A DNA stretch of 64,000 nt from Dorea_A sp016295505 (GTDB lineage Bacteria > Bacillota > Clostridia > Lachnospirales > Lachnospiraceae): NCBI RefSeq assembly GCF_039832105.1, contig NZ_JBDOHS010000007.1, forward strand, positions 1 through 64,000, in the 5' to 3' direction. Both the position numbers and the translations under genes were made by a program. Of this stretch, positions 1 through 8,746 are shown piece after piece. The notes below the pieces were generated by a model. It was not told where the DNA came from and did no database searches. It was given only the letters and a program-made list of their open reading frames with translations. Every line of letters starts with the position of its first letter. The first letter of the stretch is position 1.

Positions 1-120
1 TAAACTTGGCATACAAGGATTCTCCTTTCGTTAAGATCATTGGTTTTTCGTCAACTCCAATATATCATATCGAAGTGAATCCTTGTATTTTATTTGTTAC
101 CTATCTATTGTATCCCAACA
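1..120 (-). mobile_element. End of an IS481-type insertion sequence (partial)
   Basis: These 120 bases align without gaps to 50456-50575, the outer end of the complete IS at 49383-50575, with roughly one difference in ten bases. They contain the first four codons of the transposase on the minus strand (ATG at 12) and end in the same terminal sequence, TGTATCCCAACA. The rest of the element lies outside the window. The divergence shows a related but separate copy, not a very recent duplicate of the other IS. It ends 16 bp before the stop codon of the lipoprotein gene. Confidence 0.85.
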
Positions 121-136
121 CGTCTCTGAAAATTCC

Positions 137-766
137 CTATTCCGGGAACATTGTATCCTGCAGAAGCTGCATATCTTCCTCAGAGATTCCATAAGCACCC
201 GAATCATCCGCTGACACAGCCACTTCCACGGTCTGCGCTTCTCCATATGCGTTCTGATCAATACATCTTCTCATTCCTTCCAGAAGATACTCCGTAAATT
301 CCTCATCCGATTCAAGCGTTGCTCCCTGTCCCATCATCTCATTTGCAACATCGGTCAGCACCTGTTCCATGATCTGGAATACATTGGATGGTTCAACGGA
401 TACCGTTACGATATAGCTTCCGTCATCCTGCTTTTTGGCTTCGGTCACTTCATACTTCGCCAGTTTGTCAATTTCTGCAGACAATTCCTTGTAACGCTCT
501 TTTCCGTCTTCCGTAATTCCTCCGACAGTTGCAATCTCAAGCTCCAGCTGCAGATTGATACTATCTACAATCTCTTTCTCTGCTTCTTCTTCAGACAGCT
601 GGCGGAAAGTCGCATAACCTTTGTATTCTTTGTGATAATTGGCATCCAGCACACTCTTCACATAGCCTGCCGCATCAAAATCTTCTCCGGAACAGGCCAC
701 AAGGCCAAGGCAGAGCACTGCTGTCAGGAGGGCCGTGATCATGGTTCTCATCGTTCTCTTTTTCAT
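137..766 (-). CDS. Putative lipoprotein, function unknown
   Basis: Protein of 209 aa. The N-terminus has basic residues, a hydrophobic stretch and a lipobox ending LVAC, with the acylated Cys near residue 25, so export and anchoring to the outer face of the membrane are expected. The mature part is acidic and predicted helical, with no catalytic motif that I recognise. It resembles the small orphan lipoproteins common in Lachnospiraceae. A strong sigma-A-type promoter lies upstream at 849-877, so it is probably transcribed alone. The IS end at 120 stops just beyond its stop codon, so the reading frame is intact. Function is not inferred. Confidence 0.8.
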   Translation of the reverse strand: MKKRTMRTMITALLTAVLCLGLVACSGEDFDAAGYVKSVLDANYHKEYKGYATFRQLSEEEAEKEIVDSINLQLELEIATVGGITEDGKERYKELSAEIDKLAKYEVTEAKKQDDGSYIVTVSVEPSNVFQIMEQVLTDVANEMMGQGATLESDEEFTEYLLEGMRRCIDQNAYGEAQTVEVAVSADDSGAYGISEEDMQLLQDTMFPE

Positions 767-848
767 ATCCTCAGTATTCCTTTCTTCTCATAAAGTAGTT
801 TTCCGATCTTCATCGTATATGTTTTCCCCGAGACATATCTGTCATTCC

Positions 849-877
849 ATTATATAGGAGCGTTGTTGCCCGGTCAA
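849..877 (-). promoter_or_regulatory. Sigma-A promoter of the lipoprotein gene
   Basis: On the minus strand there is a -35 TTGACC (872-877), a 17-bp spacer and a perfect -10 TATAAT (849-854). It lies about 80 bp upstream of the lipoprotein start and points at it. Confidence 0.75.
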
Positions 878-890
878 CTATAGAACATTT

Positions 891-1847
891 TTATAGACTG
901 TTTCTTTCTAAATCCAGGGATTTAAAATACATAAACCGCATCCTCTGTTTCCCGGATTCCACAAAAAAACGATCCAGTATACGGCAGGCTTCCCGAAACC
1001 ATGCCAGGCACTCCTTTTCCTCTTTTCCCGCACACGCCTCTTCATACAGCTTAATCAGCCGGATCAGCAGCCAGTCCAGCCGCTCCCCTCCTGTCATGGT
1101 ATGCTCTTCGCACAGGGGCAGATATCCGAAAAATTCAAGCTGTCGATTCAGTTTCTCTAAGGTCAGATGCGGAAGATCAAATATAATCAGATGCCGCAGC
1201 ATCGTTTTGCGTGGAATCTCTCCCAGGAGCTTCAGCTGTCTTTTGAATTCCGAATCATAACGGGTACTGACGATATGACGCTGCAGATGTTCTGAATCCG
1301 GAGTCATCTGTGAATGCACATAATAAAAGAGATCGGTAAAATACAGATGCCGCAGACAGCTTTCAGGCGCATTCGCCGGCACTTTAAAAGAAGCCAGTTT
1401 TTCCACCGGGATTTTTTGAAGATAGGCATCTGTGAGTTCTTTCATATACGCCGCTCGCTGAAGATATCCGGAATCTTCCGGACAGGTGTCCGGGTCGTAG
1501 ACATCCAGACTACGGTCATAATAATTCTGCAACAGATAACGCATATCGTCCTGCGACAGTTCAAGCGCTCTCCCGTACAACAGGCATTGTTCCCGGTTTC
1601 CAGGTGTGTAACGACCGGTACGCCAGTAGCGCATTTTCATAATCTCGGATGACTTCAGAGGCTTCTGTCCATACATGCTTTCATAAAGAAACCGATCTGT
1701 TTCCTGTTTATTTCTGAAATTGTATTTTTTCTGAATACGCGCATGACGGGATTTCAGCCACAGAAGCTCAGGACGCTCCTGCATTTCCATGGATATGCAT
1801 TCTCTGGCAAGTGAAAGAATGGTATGATTTACATATGTATACATCAT
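891..1847 (-). CDS. Conserved hypothetical protein, helical
   Basis: Protein of 318 aa; start chosen because GGAGGGGG lies six bases before the first of two ATGs. It is soluble, rich in Arg, Leu and Tyr, and predicted mostly helical, with no signal peptide or membrane segment. Residues about 60-110 (KSSEIMKMRYWRTGRYTP and following) look like a helix-turn-helix-like region in which a tabulated repertoire follows the helix, but I cannot assign a family. It lies downstream of the membrane-tethered sigma factor on the same strand, separated by about 90 bp, so co-transcription is possible. I do not recognise a function. Confidence 0.6.
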   Translation of the reverse strand: MMYTYVNHTILSLARECISMEMQERPELLWLKSRHARIQKKYNFRNKQETDRFLYESMYGQKPLKSSEIMKMRYWRTGRYTPGNREQCLLYGRALELSQDDMRYLLQNYYDRSLDVYDPDTCPEDSGYLQRAAYMKELTDAYLQKIPVEKLASFKVPANAPESCLRHLYFTDLFYYVHSQMTPDSEHLQRHIVSTRYDSEFKRQLKLLGEIPRKTMLRHLIIFDLPHLTLEKLNRQLEFFGYLPLCEEHTMTGGERLDWLLIRLIKLYEEACAGKEEKECLAWFREACRILDRFFVESGKQRMRFMYFKSLDLERNSL

Positions 1848-1939
1848 CGGCAGCCCCCTCCGGATGCAAAAATATTATATATAAAGTAAAAAGCATCTTT
1901 ATATATTACATTCGCATCTGCAGGGCGAAAGGGGACATA

Positions 1940-3967
1940 TTATTCAGAAATATTTACCGTAAAAGTCAGATCAAAGTTCTGGTTCCAGCGATAAGTAACG
2001 CCTGCCGGATGGCCGGTATAATGTGATGACAGGGAAGTGATCTGAAAGCCGGAGGCATCATATCTGTCCGTATTTACCAGCACTTCACCGTATATCAGAC
2101 CATTTACCCCGTCTACCTGCTTTATATTGAAATCTACTCCCGGCTTTTCATAGACAATACTTCCCGGTGGATAGATTTCCGGAACATAATCTTCGCGTTC
2201 CTGACATTTTTTTGAAAAATACAGCTGTGAGATCATACGATTTTTGTTTTCTGACTGATATTTTATCTGTATCTCCCATGCCGCACGTCCATCCTGTGAC
2301 ACACTTCCGGTACAACTGTTAATGGTAAGGCTTCCCTCCGGAAGTTCATAGCATCTGTCTTCCCAGCTCTCTTCTGCCAGATTGAGCGGTATCACAAAAT
2401 CTTCCGGAAGGCTCGTCGTCTGATATACATACGGAACATGAAGCGTATACTCTCCCGGCTCCGCCTGTCCGAAGTTCCATTCAAAATGATCCACATTCTG
2501 TGATGGGCTGTAGCCAACACATTGTCCGGTCTTCTCCGTCCCGTCAGATCCGGTGACCGTCACCTGCCCGCCTTCACTCTCTCCATAGCGCCCTCTGATC
2601 AGCTCCGGAAGGATCATGAATTCTTCGTCTGCATTTACCGGATAGATCTCCACGATCAGACAGCCATCCTCCAGTCTCGGAATAGCAATCAGCCCCCCGT
2701 ATTCTTCCAGCTGATATACATATTCCGGTGTTTCCGCAACATCTGCAGGCACAAGTGTAAAGAAAAGCGGCTCTTCTATCTGGAAAAGATTATTGAGCGA
2801 CATCTGAAGCGGCTCTTTCTCTGTATCCGGAAGATCAATATTTTCATAATACACTTCTATTCTTTCCTGATAAGAAGTCAGCTGTCTGCTGGATACATAT
2901 TTACATTTCCACTGATTATTTTCACAATTCAGGATCGGACTGCTCCCGACCAGTCTCATGGATGTGCTCAGATCCAGAAGAGTTTCTTCCTTTGATGTAC
3001 AGAGAAGCTCTACCCGCATCGTATGATTTACATAGACCGCATCTGTCAGCTCCAGCGTGACCCATTCATTTTCAATCGCACCGGAATCCTGAAGAACATA
3101 AAACGGAGCATCCGGTTCCCAGTTCACACCATATCCGGGAGCATAGGTAAAGTTCGGTATTGCCGCCTCTTTTTCCGGGGTCGAAGACGTCTGCCCGGAC
3201 TGATATGCTGTAATATCTTCTGTCACTACCGGCTCTTCCGTTGATTCCTGCTTTCCGGGAAATTCCGGATCCGGAACATGAATCAATAACGGATGAATCT
3301 CCGGTTCCGTATCTTTTTCATCCTCTTCCTCAGATAATCCCGGGAACAGGATATGAAGGTAATCCGGAATTACTTTATAATGTACAAGCATTCTGTAACT
3401 GCATGCGGTAATCATCAGCAGGCTCAGAACCATCAGGAACAGGAACATCTGGTGTCGAAGCTTCCCCAGACTTCTCTGATGTCTTTTCTTCACCGTTTCA
3501 TAGGGGAGTTCCAGTGAATCAGCAATCTCCCGCACCGTCATTCCTTCATAATATTTCATCCGGATGATCTGCGATTCATCCGATTTCAGAACCGTCATCG
3601 CTTTTTTCAGATCCGCACGGATCTCCACAAGTTCCATCTGCGGATCCACGGAAATATATTCCTCCGCATAGGCCTCTGTTTTCCGCCTCTTCTCCTTTCG
3701 ATACCAAGAGATCGCCAGGTTGCGGGCAATTGCCGTCAGGTAGATATTCAGCCCCGCCTTTTCCGGATCAAACCGCTTTCTCTGAAAATAAAATTCTGCA
3801 AATGTATCATTGGTACATTCCTTAATATCTTCCGGATCAGAAAGATACAAAGATATGACCTTCCAGATCAGCCCGGTATATCGTTCCACAAGAAGTGCCA
3901 TCCCTTCCTTGGGGTCTTTTCCCAAAAGAAGGAGAATGTCTGCATCTTTCTGTCGTTTTTTGTTCAT
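1940..3967 (-). CDS. Membrane-tethered ECF-type sigma factor with extracellular domain
   Basis: Single frame of 675 aa combining a transcription factor with a membrane anchor and ectodomain. Residues about 20-95 match sigma region 2 (DPEDIKECTNDTFAEFY, then a region ending RNLAISWYRKEKRR). Residues about 118-170 match region 4, with a helix-turn-helix at MTVREIADSLELPYETVKKR. A hydrophobic helix follows at about 174-190, then an acidic Pro/Thr/Glu linker, then about 400 residues of beta-rich sequence with Ig-like character. The topology implied is sigma domains inside and ectodomain outside. ECF sigma factors are normally controlled by a separate membrane anti-sigma factor; here both would be one chain. 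The 38.2-39.3 kb locus holds the usual split form. Release by proteolysis is an inference. Confidence 0.8.
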   Translation of the reverse strand: MNKKRQKDADILLLLGKDPKEGMALLVERYTGLIWKVISLYLSDPEDIKECTNDTFAEFYFQRKRFDPEKAGLNIYLTAIARNLAISWYRKEKRRKTEAYAEEYISVDPQMELVEIRADLKKAMTVLKSDESQIIRMKYYEGMTVREIADSLELPYETVKKRHQRSLGKLRHQMFLFLMVLSLLMITACSYRMLVHYKVIPDYLHILFPGLSEEEDEKDTEPEIHPLLIHVPDPEFPGKQESTEEPVVTEDITAYQSGQTSSTPEKEAAIPNFTYAPGYGVNWEPDAPFYVLQDSGAIENEWVTLELTDAVYVNHTMRVELLCTSKEETLLDLSTSMRLVGSSPILNCENNQWKCKYVSSRQLTSYQERIEVYYENIDLPDTEKEPLQMSLNNLFQIEEPLFFTLVPADVAETPEYVYQLEEYGGLIAIPRLEDGCLIVEIYPVNADEEFMILPELIRGRYGESEGGQVTVTGSDGTEKTGQCVGYSPSQNVDHFEWNFGQAEPGEYTLHVPYVYQTTSLPEDFVIPLNLAEESWEDRCYELPEGSLTINSCTGSVSQDGRAAWEIQIKYQSENKNRMISQLYFSKKCQEREDYVPEIYPPGSIVYEKPGVDFNIKQVDGVNGLIYGEVLVNTDRYDASGFQITSLSSHYTGHPAGVTYRWNQNFDLTFTVNISE

Positions 3968-4179
3968 GATATCTCATTCCTTTATACACATATAATTCTT
4001 CCCCATTTTCTTAAGCATAGCACCCGAATTCCGCTCCGACAACACGTTAAAAACTAACCATGGCATTATTGTAAAAATTAACCAAAACTTTGTCTGTTTT
4101 ATTATCTGGATGCCATCATTTTCGCATGAATGATTGCATTTTCGCATATAGTGATACAAATTATGTTTCGAGGACTCCT

Positions 4180-5976
4180 ATGCAAATACGTTCCAGGAAA
4201 CATTCTCTCACACTTGTAGCCGCTGTACTTGTCGTTCTGTGTATTCTGGTCGGAGCTTTTATTCTTCCGACACGTCTGAATACTAATGCCGACCGATCTT
4301 TCTCCGCCTATACACGGAATCTTTTCTGCCAGGAGGTTTCCGGCAGTACAATTACCCTGCATTATACATTGAAAACACCCTCCGGTTACGGAATCCCGGA
4401 CACTCCGGTTTCCTATGGAAACTGTACAACAGATACTGCTTCCATCTGCGCTGCTCTGGAAAATGAACAGGCAAAGCTGCATTCTCATAACCGTTCTACG
4501 TTGTCTGATCAAAATCAACTGACCTACGATGTCCTGGATGACTATCTGGACAGCGCCCTCTCCCTTGCACCGTATTCTCTGTACGAAGAGCCTCTGGCAC
4601 CTCTGACCGGAACACAGGCACAACTTCCGATCTTGTTGTCTGAGTTCCCATTTTATACTAATTCCGATGTTGATACATATCTGGAACTCCTGACCAAAAC
4701 TCCCGAATACTTCCGATCCATTCTGAAATTCGAACAGGCGAAAGCGGATGCCGGTCTTTTTATGGCTTCTTACAGTGCAGATGACATTATCAATGAATGT
4801 CTCGCCTTTACAGAAATCGGAAAAGAACATTATCTGTACACTTCCTTTGAAGAGCGTATGGATGAACTGACGGGTCTGTCTGACAGCCAGAGACGTTCTT
4901 ATATCGATAAAAATAACAGTTATCTGGAGCAATATGTATTTCCCGCCTATACAGAACTGGCAGAAGGCCTGCGCACACTGCGCGATACCGGAAAGAACAA
5001 TAACGGGCTCTGCTATCTTCCGGAAGGGAAAACATACTATGAGCTTCTTGTTGCACAGGAGACGGGGTCTGACCGCACGATCAGAGAACTTCAGACGCTT
5101 ACCGGTAATCAGATTTTGTCCGACTTAAGTGCCATGCAAAAAGTATTATCCGAAAATACGTCAGAAGGTACATCCGGATATACCTCTTCCGTTTCCTCAG
5201 ACCTGTTTTGCACTCAGGGATCTCTTCTTGAGATTACAGAACCAGATGAAATTCTGTCTGACCTTCGAAAAAAGCTTGATGATTCCTTTCCGGACCTTCC
5301 GAACGTAGATACACAGATCAAATATGTCCAGAAATCCATGGAAGAATACTTAAGTCCTGCATTTTACATGGTTCCTGCCATCGACAACACACAGGCAAAT
5401 GTCATCTACATCAATCAGGGGCGAATGACCGATACGCTTACTCTCTATACAACACTGGCCCATGAAGGCTATCCCGGACATCTCTATCAGCATGTCTATT
5501 ACGCCAGCCAGCATCCTGATCCCATTCGTTGCGTGTTAAATTACGGCGGATATACCGAAGGCTGGGCAACCTACAGCGAAATGCTCAGCTACTACTACTC
5601 CGGTCTTCCCAAAGACCAGGCACTTCTGCTGCAGAAAAATACTTCTGTCATCCTCGGTTTATATGCACTTGCAGATATGGGAATCCATTATGATGGATGG
5701 ACCCTTTCGGACACCATCGCATTTTTCCACAATTACGGGATAACAGATACCACAACCATCGAGGATATCTATGATCTGATCATCGCAGATCCCGCAAACT
5801 ATCTGAAATACTATATCGGATACGTAGAATTTCTGGAATTGAAAAAAGAAGCCGTGGAAAAATGGGGGGATAACTTTACACAAAAAGGCTTCCATAAAGC
5901 CGTATTAGATGTAGGACCGGCATCATTTGATGTGATAAGAACATATATTTTTAAAAAAGGGACAGGGGAAAATTAA
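4180..5976 (+). CDS. DUF885-family putative zinc peptidase, membrane-anchored
   Basis: Protein of 598 aa; the start at 4180 is chosen for the GAGG seven bases before it, over an upstream in-frame ATG. An N-terminal hydrophobic segment (residues about 10-30) should anchor it with the body outside. The DUF885 signature is clear: HEGYPGH at residues 428-434 and a downstream GGYTEGWATYSE stretch, together resembling the zinc ligands and catalytic Glu of gluzincin peptidases. Members are bacterial peptidases or oligopeptidases of mostly unknown substrate. The last codons (KKGTGEN, stop) are read from the first half of a REP composite, so the native C-terminus may have been replaced. It is divergent from the sigma gene and convergent with potCD. 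Confidence 0.85.
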   Translation: MQIRSRKHSLTLVAAVLVVLCILVGAFILPTRLNTNADRSFSAYTRNLFCQEVSGSTITLHYTLKTPSGYGIPDTPVSYGNCTTDTASICAALENEQAKLHSHNRSTLSDQNQLTYDVLDDYLDSALSLAPYSLYEEPLAPLTGTQAQLPILLSEFPFYTNSDVDTYLELLTKTPEYFRSILKFEQAKADAGLFMASYSADDIINECLAFTEIGKEHYLYTSFEERMDELTGLSDSQRRSYIDKNNSYLEQYVFPAYTELAEGLRTLRDTGKNNNGLCYLPEGKTYYELLVAQETGSDRTIRELQTLTGNQILSDLSAMQKVLSENTSEGTSGYTSSVSSDLFCTQGSLLEITEPDEILSDLRKKLDDSFPDLPNVDTQIKYVQKSMEEYLSPAFYMVPAIDNTQANVIYINQGRMTDTLTLYTTLAHEGYPGHLYQHVYYASQHPDPIRCVLNYGGYTEGWATYSEMLSYYYSGLPKDQALLLQKNTSVILGLYALADMGIHYDGWTLSDTIAFFHNYGITDTTTIEDIYDLIIADPANYLKYYIGYVEFLELKKEAVEKWGDNFTQKGFHKAVLDVGPASFDVIRTYIFKKGTGEN

Positions 5977-6011
5977 ATTGGGACGGAGGATTTTTAAAAA
6001 TCCTCCGTCCC
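5959..6011 (+). repeat. REP composite a (B half plus A palindrome)
   Basis: 53-nt element: a 21-nt half (5959-5979, beginning GGGACAGGGG) joined to a perfect 32-nt palindrome (5980-6011, GGGACGGAGG...CCTCCGTCCC). It fills the gap between two convergent genes: the DUF885 stop codon is inside it and the potCD stop starts 4 bp beyond it. It would fold as a terminator-like hairpin. See the matching elements near 11.2, 14.7, 15.5, 18.0, 41.0, 41.4 and 49.0 kb. Confidence 0.92.
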
Positions 6012-6014
6012 AAT

Positions 6015-7904
6015 TTAATTTGCGTTACTTGCCGCGATCTTTACTTTACTCCACAGATTACTGATGATTTTCTTCGTATCTTCGTTATATACAAAGACTT
6101 CATCGTTTGGATTATCTGTTCGTGGTATATATGCGTTGATTCCTTCGAAGTCTCTGCCTTCTCCTGCCAGATCATCCATTACTTCTCTATTAGCCGATGT
6201 ATATCCCACATAACTGGAATTGTCATATGCGCCGGCATAATCGCTGGCATAATTGATGAATGCATGTGCCAGTTCTGGATTAGATGCGTTTTTCGGGATG
6301 ACCATTGCGTCTGACCACAGGTTGGTTCCGCTCTCCGGCATATAGTATCCCATGTTTTCATTTTCGCTCATGACATAAGTAGCATCACCGGAATAGATCA
6401 GGCCAAGTGCCTTTCTTCCCTGTGCCATGTTATCGATGATCTCGTCTGTGACGATCTCTGGTTTCATGGTCTGTACACACTGCACCAGCCACTCATAGGC
6501 TTCCTGAATCTCCGCCTCACTCTCTGTGTTCATGGAATAACCCAGTGCTTTAAGCGCCATCATAAAGGAATCTCGCTCAGAGTCATACAGGTAGATCTCT
6601 CCGCGGTATTTTTCATCCAGGAAGATATTGTATCCTTCTCTTTCCAGATCTTCGATATCGACTTTGGTCTTGTCGTATACGATTCCTACAGTTCCCCAGA
6701 AATATGGCACAGAATACTCATTTCCCGGATCATACGGGAGATTCTTCACCGCGTCATCCAGCTTATCCAGGCAGTCCAGTTTTGACTGGTCCAGTTTCTG
6801 CAGATAGTCTTCTTCGATCAGACGCTGAATCATATAATCGCTTGGCACCAGAATATCGTAGGCTTCTCCATTTGCAACTTTGATATACATCTGTTCATTG
6901 GAATCAAAGTTTTCCATAACCACAGATGCACCTGTCTCATTTTCAAAATCCCGGATAATATTCTCTCCGGTATATTCTCCCCAGTTATATATATGAAGTG
7001 TCTGCCCCTCAAACGGCAATTCCGATTCTTTGTTCCGAATCTGAATCACACCAACGACAATCGCCAGCACGCATACAATTGCAATCGCCGGTCCGTATGG
7101 CTTTCTGCCGCTTCTGACCCTGGATGCACGTTTTGCTGCGATCAGCGGCCCGACATTGATAAAAATCAGCGCAATCGTAATGATCACCACCACAAGGGTA
7201 GAGATTGCATTGATACTTGGATTCACACGCTTGCTCATGGTATACACCATAATACTTAAGTTTTTCACTCCGCGTCCGGTCACAAAGTAGGAAATGATAA
7301 AATCATCCACCGACATGGTAAATGCAATCAGCGCCCCTGAGATGATTCCCGGGGTAATCTGCGGCACCACGACTTTTATCAGTGCCTGCCAGGGAGTCGC
7401 GCCAAGATCCATCGCCGCATCTGCAAGGTTCGGATCCATGGAACGTATCTTAGGCATTACCGAAAGCATCACATACGGAATACAGAATGCAATATGTGCC
7501 AGAAGCATGGTCACATACCCTTTCTCAATTCGAAATGTAATGAACAAAAGCATAAAACCAATCGCCGTTACAATCTCCGGATTCATGATTGGGAAATTGT
7601 TCACCTGCTCCATGATATCCCGAATGATTTTCTTTGACTTACTGAGGCCGATTGCTGCAATCGTTCCTGCGACCGTTGATATAAATGTCGCAAGCAGTGC
7701 GATACTGAATGTCGTATACAGAGCCTCCATCATGTCCTGGGAATCCAGCATATGTTTGTACCAGCGCAGGGAAAATCCCGTAAAACTGGTCAGTGACTTT
7801 CCATCATTAAAAGAAAAGATCACCATATACACGATCGGAAGGTAGAAGAACACAATCATAAGTACCATTAAAATTTTCCCGAAAGGGCGTTTTGATTTTT
7901 TCAT
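6015..7904 (-). CDS. potCD: Spermidine/putrescine ABC permease fused to substrate-binding protein
   Basis: Protein of 629 aa. Residues 1-270 form a PotC-like permease with about six membrane helices and the EAA loop (DAAMDLGATPWQALIKVVVPQI). A further helix near 275-292 leads into a PotD-like solute-binding domain from about residue 305 (HIYNWGEYTGENIIRDFENETG) to the end. The binding domain has no signal peptide or lipobox of its own and is tethered through the permease. It should take polyamine outside the cell and hand it to PotB/PotC, with PotA providing ATP hydrolysis. It is the last gene of the potA-potB-potCD operon, 5 bp after potB, and ends against REP composite a. Polyamine specificity follows from family similarity and gene order. 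Confidence 0.93.
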   Translation of the reverse strand: MKKSKRPFGKILMVLMIVFFYLPIVYMVIFSFNDGKSLTSFTGFSLRWYKHMLDSQDMMEALYTTFSIALLATFISTVAGTIAAIGLSKSKKIIRDIMEQVNNFPIMNPEIVTAIGFMLLFITFRIEKGYVTMLLAHIAFCIPYVMLSVMPKIRSMDPNLADAAMDLGATPWQALIKVVVPQITPGIISGALIAFTMSVDDFIISYFVTGRGVKNLSIMVYTMSKRVNPSINAISTLVVVIITIALIFINVGPLIAAKRASRVRSGRKPYGPAIAIVCVLAIVVGVIQIRNKESELPFEGQTLHIYNWGEYTGENIIRDFENETGASVVMENFDSNEQMYIKVANGEAYDILVPSDYMIQRLIEEDYLQKLDQSKLDCLDKLDDAVKNLPYDPGNEYSVPYFWGTVGIVYDKTKVDIEDLEREGYNIFLDEKYRGEIYLYDSERDSFMMALKALGYSMNTESEAEIQEAYEWLVQCVQTMKPEIVTDEIIDNMAQGRKALGLIYSGDATYVMSENENMGYYMPESGTNLWSDAMVIPKNASNPELAHAFINYASDYAGAYDNSSYVGYTSANREVMDDLAGEGRDFEGINAYIPRTDNPNDEVFVYNEDTKKIISNLWSKVKIAASNAN

Positions 7905-7909
7905 AATGA

Positions 7910-8746
7910 TTATGCCTCCTTTCCACCCTGATTTCGAATCTCAATCTTGCGAACCGCCATCATCAGAAGCATCATAATAATTGCCATAATCATGGAGATC
8001 GCACTTCCGAAATTCCATTCTCCTACGGTAATGAACTGGTTCTCGATCATATTTCCGATCAGGAAATACTGTCCGCCGCCCAATAATTTCGGAATGAAAA
8101 ATGAGCTGACTGCCGGAAGGAATACGAGTGTGATTCCATTGATCACACCCGGAAGAGATAGCGGAAGAGTCACTCTCCGGAATGTCTGCACCGGACTTGC
8201 GCCAAGATCCGCACTTGCCTCCAGAAGAGAGTTATCCATCTTTGCCAGAGACGTCTGTATCTGCAGGATCATAAAAGGCAGGAAGTTATAGACCATTCCC
8301 AGAAGCACTGCACCTTCCGTATACAGAAGCTCCGTTTTTCCCAGTCCGAACACGGCAAGAATCCTCTGAATCAGTCCTCCCTCACTCAAAAGTCCGATCC
8401 ATGCATAGGTTCGCACCAACATATTGATCCACATCGGAATCGTAATACACAGAACCAGAAGATTCTGTGCCTTTTCGCTGCTCTTGGAGATAAAATATGC
8501 CGCCGGATACCCCAAAAACAGACAGATAATCGTAGTCTTTACGGCAATCAAAATGGAACGCCAGAGAATCAGCAGGAAGTCCGGGTCGGTAAAGAACTTT
8601 GCATAATGCTCCAGCGTAAAGGAAAATGCAATGATGCTGTTGCCCTGATTGGTAAATGAATACAGGGCGATCAGTGCCATCGGAAGCACCAGCATCAGGG
8701 CAGCCCACACAATATACGGGATTGCCAGTTGCGAAAATCTCTTCAT
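7910..8746 (-). CDS. potB: Spermidine/putrescine ABC transporter permease
   Basis: Protein of 278 aa with six predicted membrane helices and the inner-membrane permease EAA loop (LLEASADLGASPVQTFRRVTLPL) at about residue 165-187. Length and pattern match PotB. Its ATG overlaps the potA stop by one base (TAATG), indicating translational coupling. It forms the transmembrane channel together with the permease half of the PotCD fusion. Confidence 0.93.
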   Translation of the reverse strand: MKRFSQLAIPYIVWAALMLVLPMALIALYSFTNQGNSIIAFSFTLEHYAKFFTDPDFLLILWRSILIAVKTTIICLFLGYPAAYFISKSSEKAQNLLVLCITIPMWINMLVRTYAWIGLLSEGGLIQRILAVFGLGKTELLYTEGAVLLGMVYNFLPFMILQIQTSLAKMDNSLLEASADLGASPVQTFRRVTLPLSLPGVINGITLVFLPAVSSFFIPKLLGGGQYFLIGNMIENQFITVGEWNFGSAISMIMAIIMMLLMMAVRKIEIRNQGGKEA

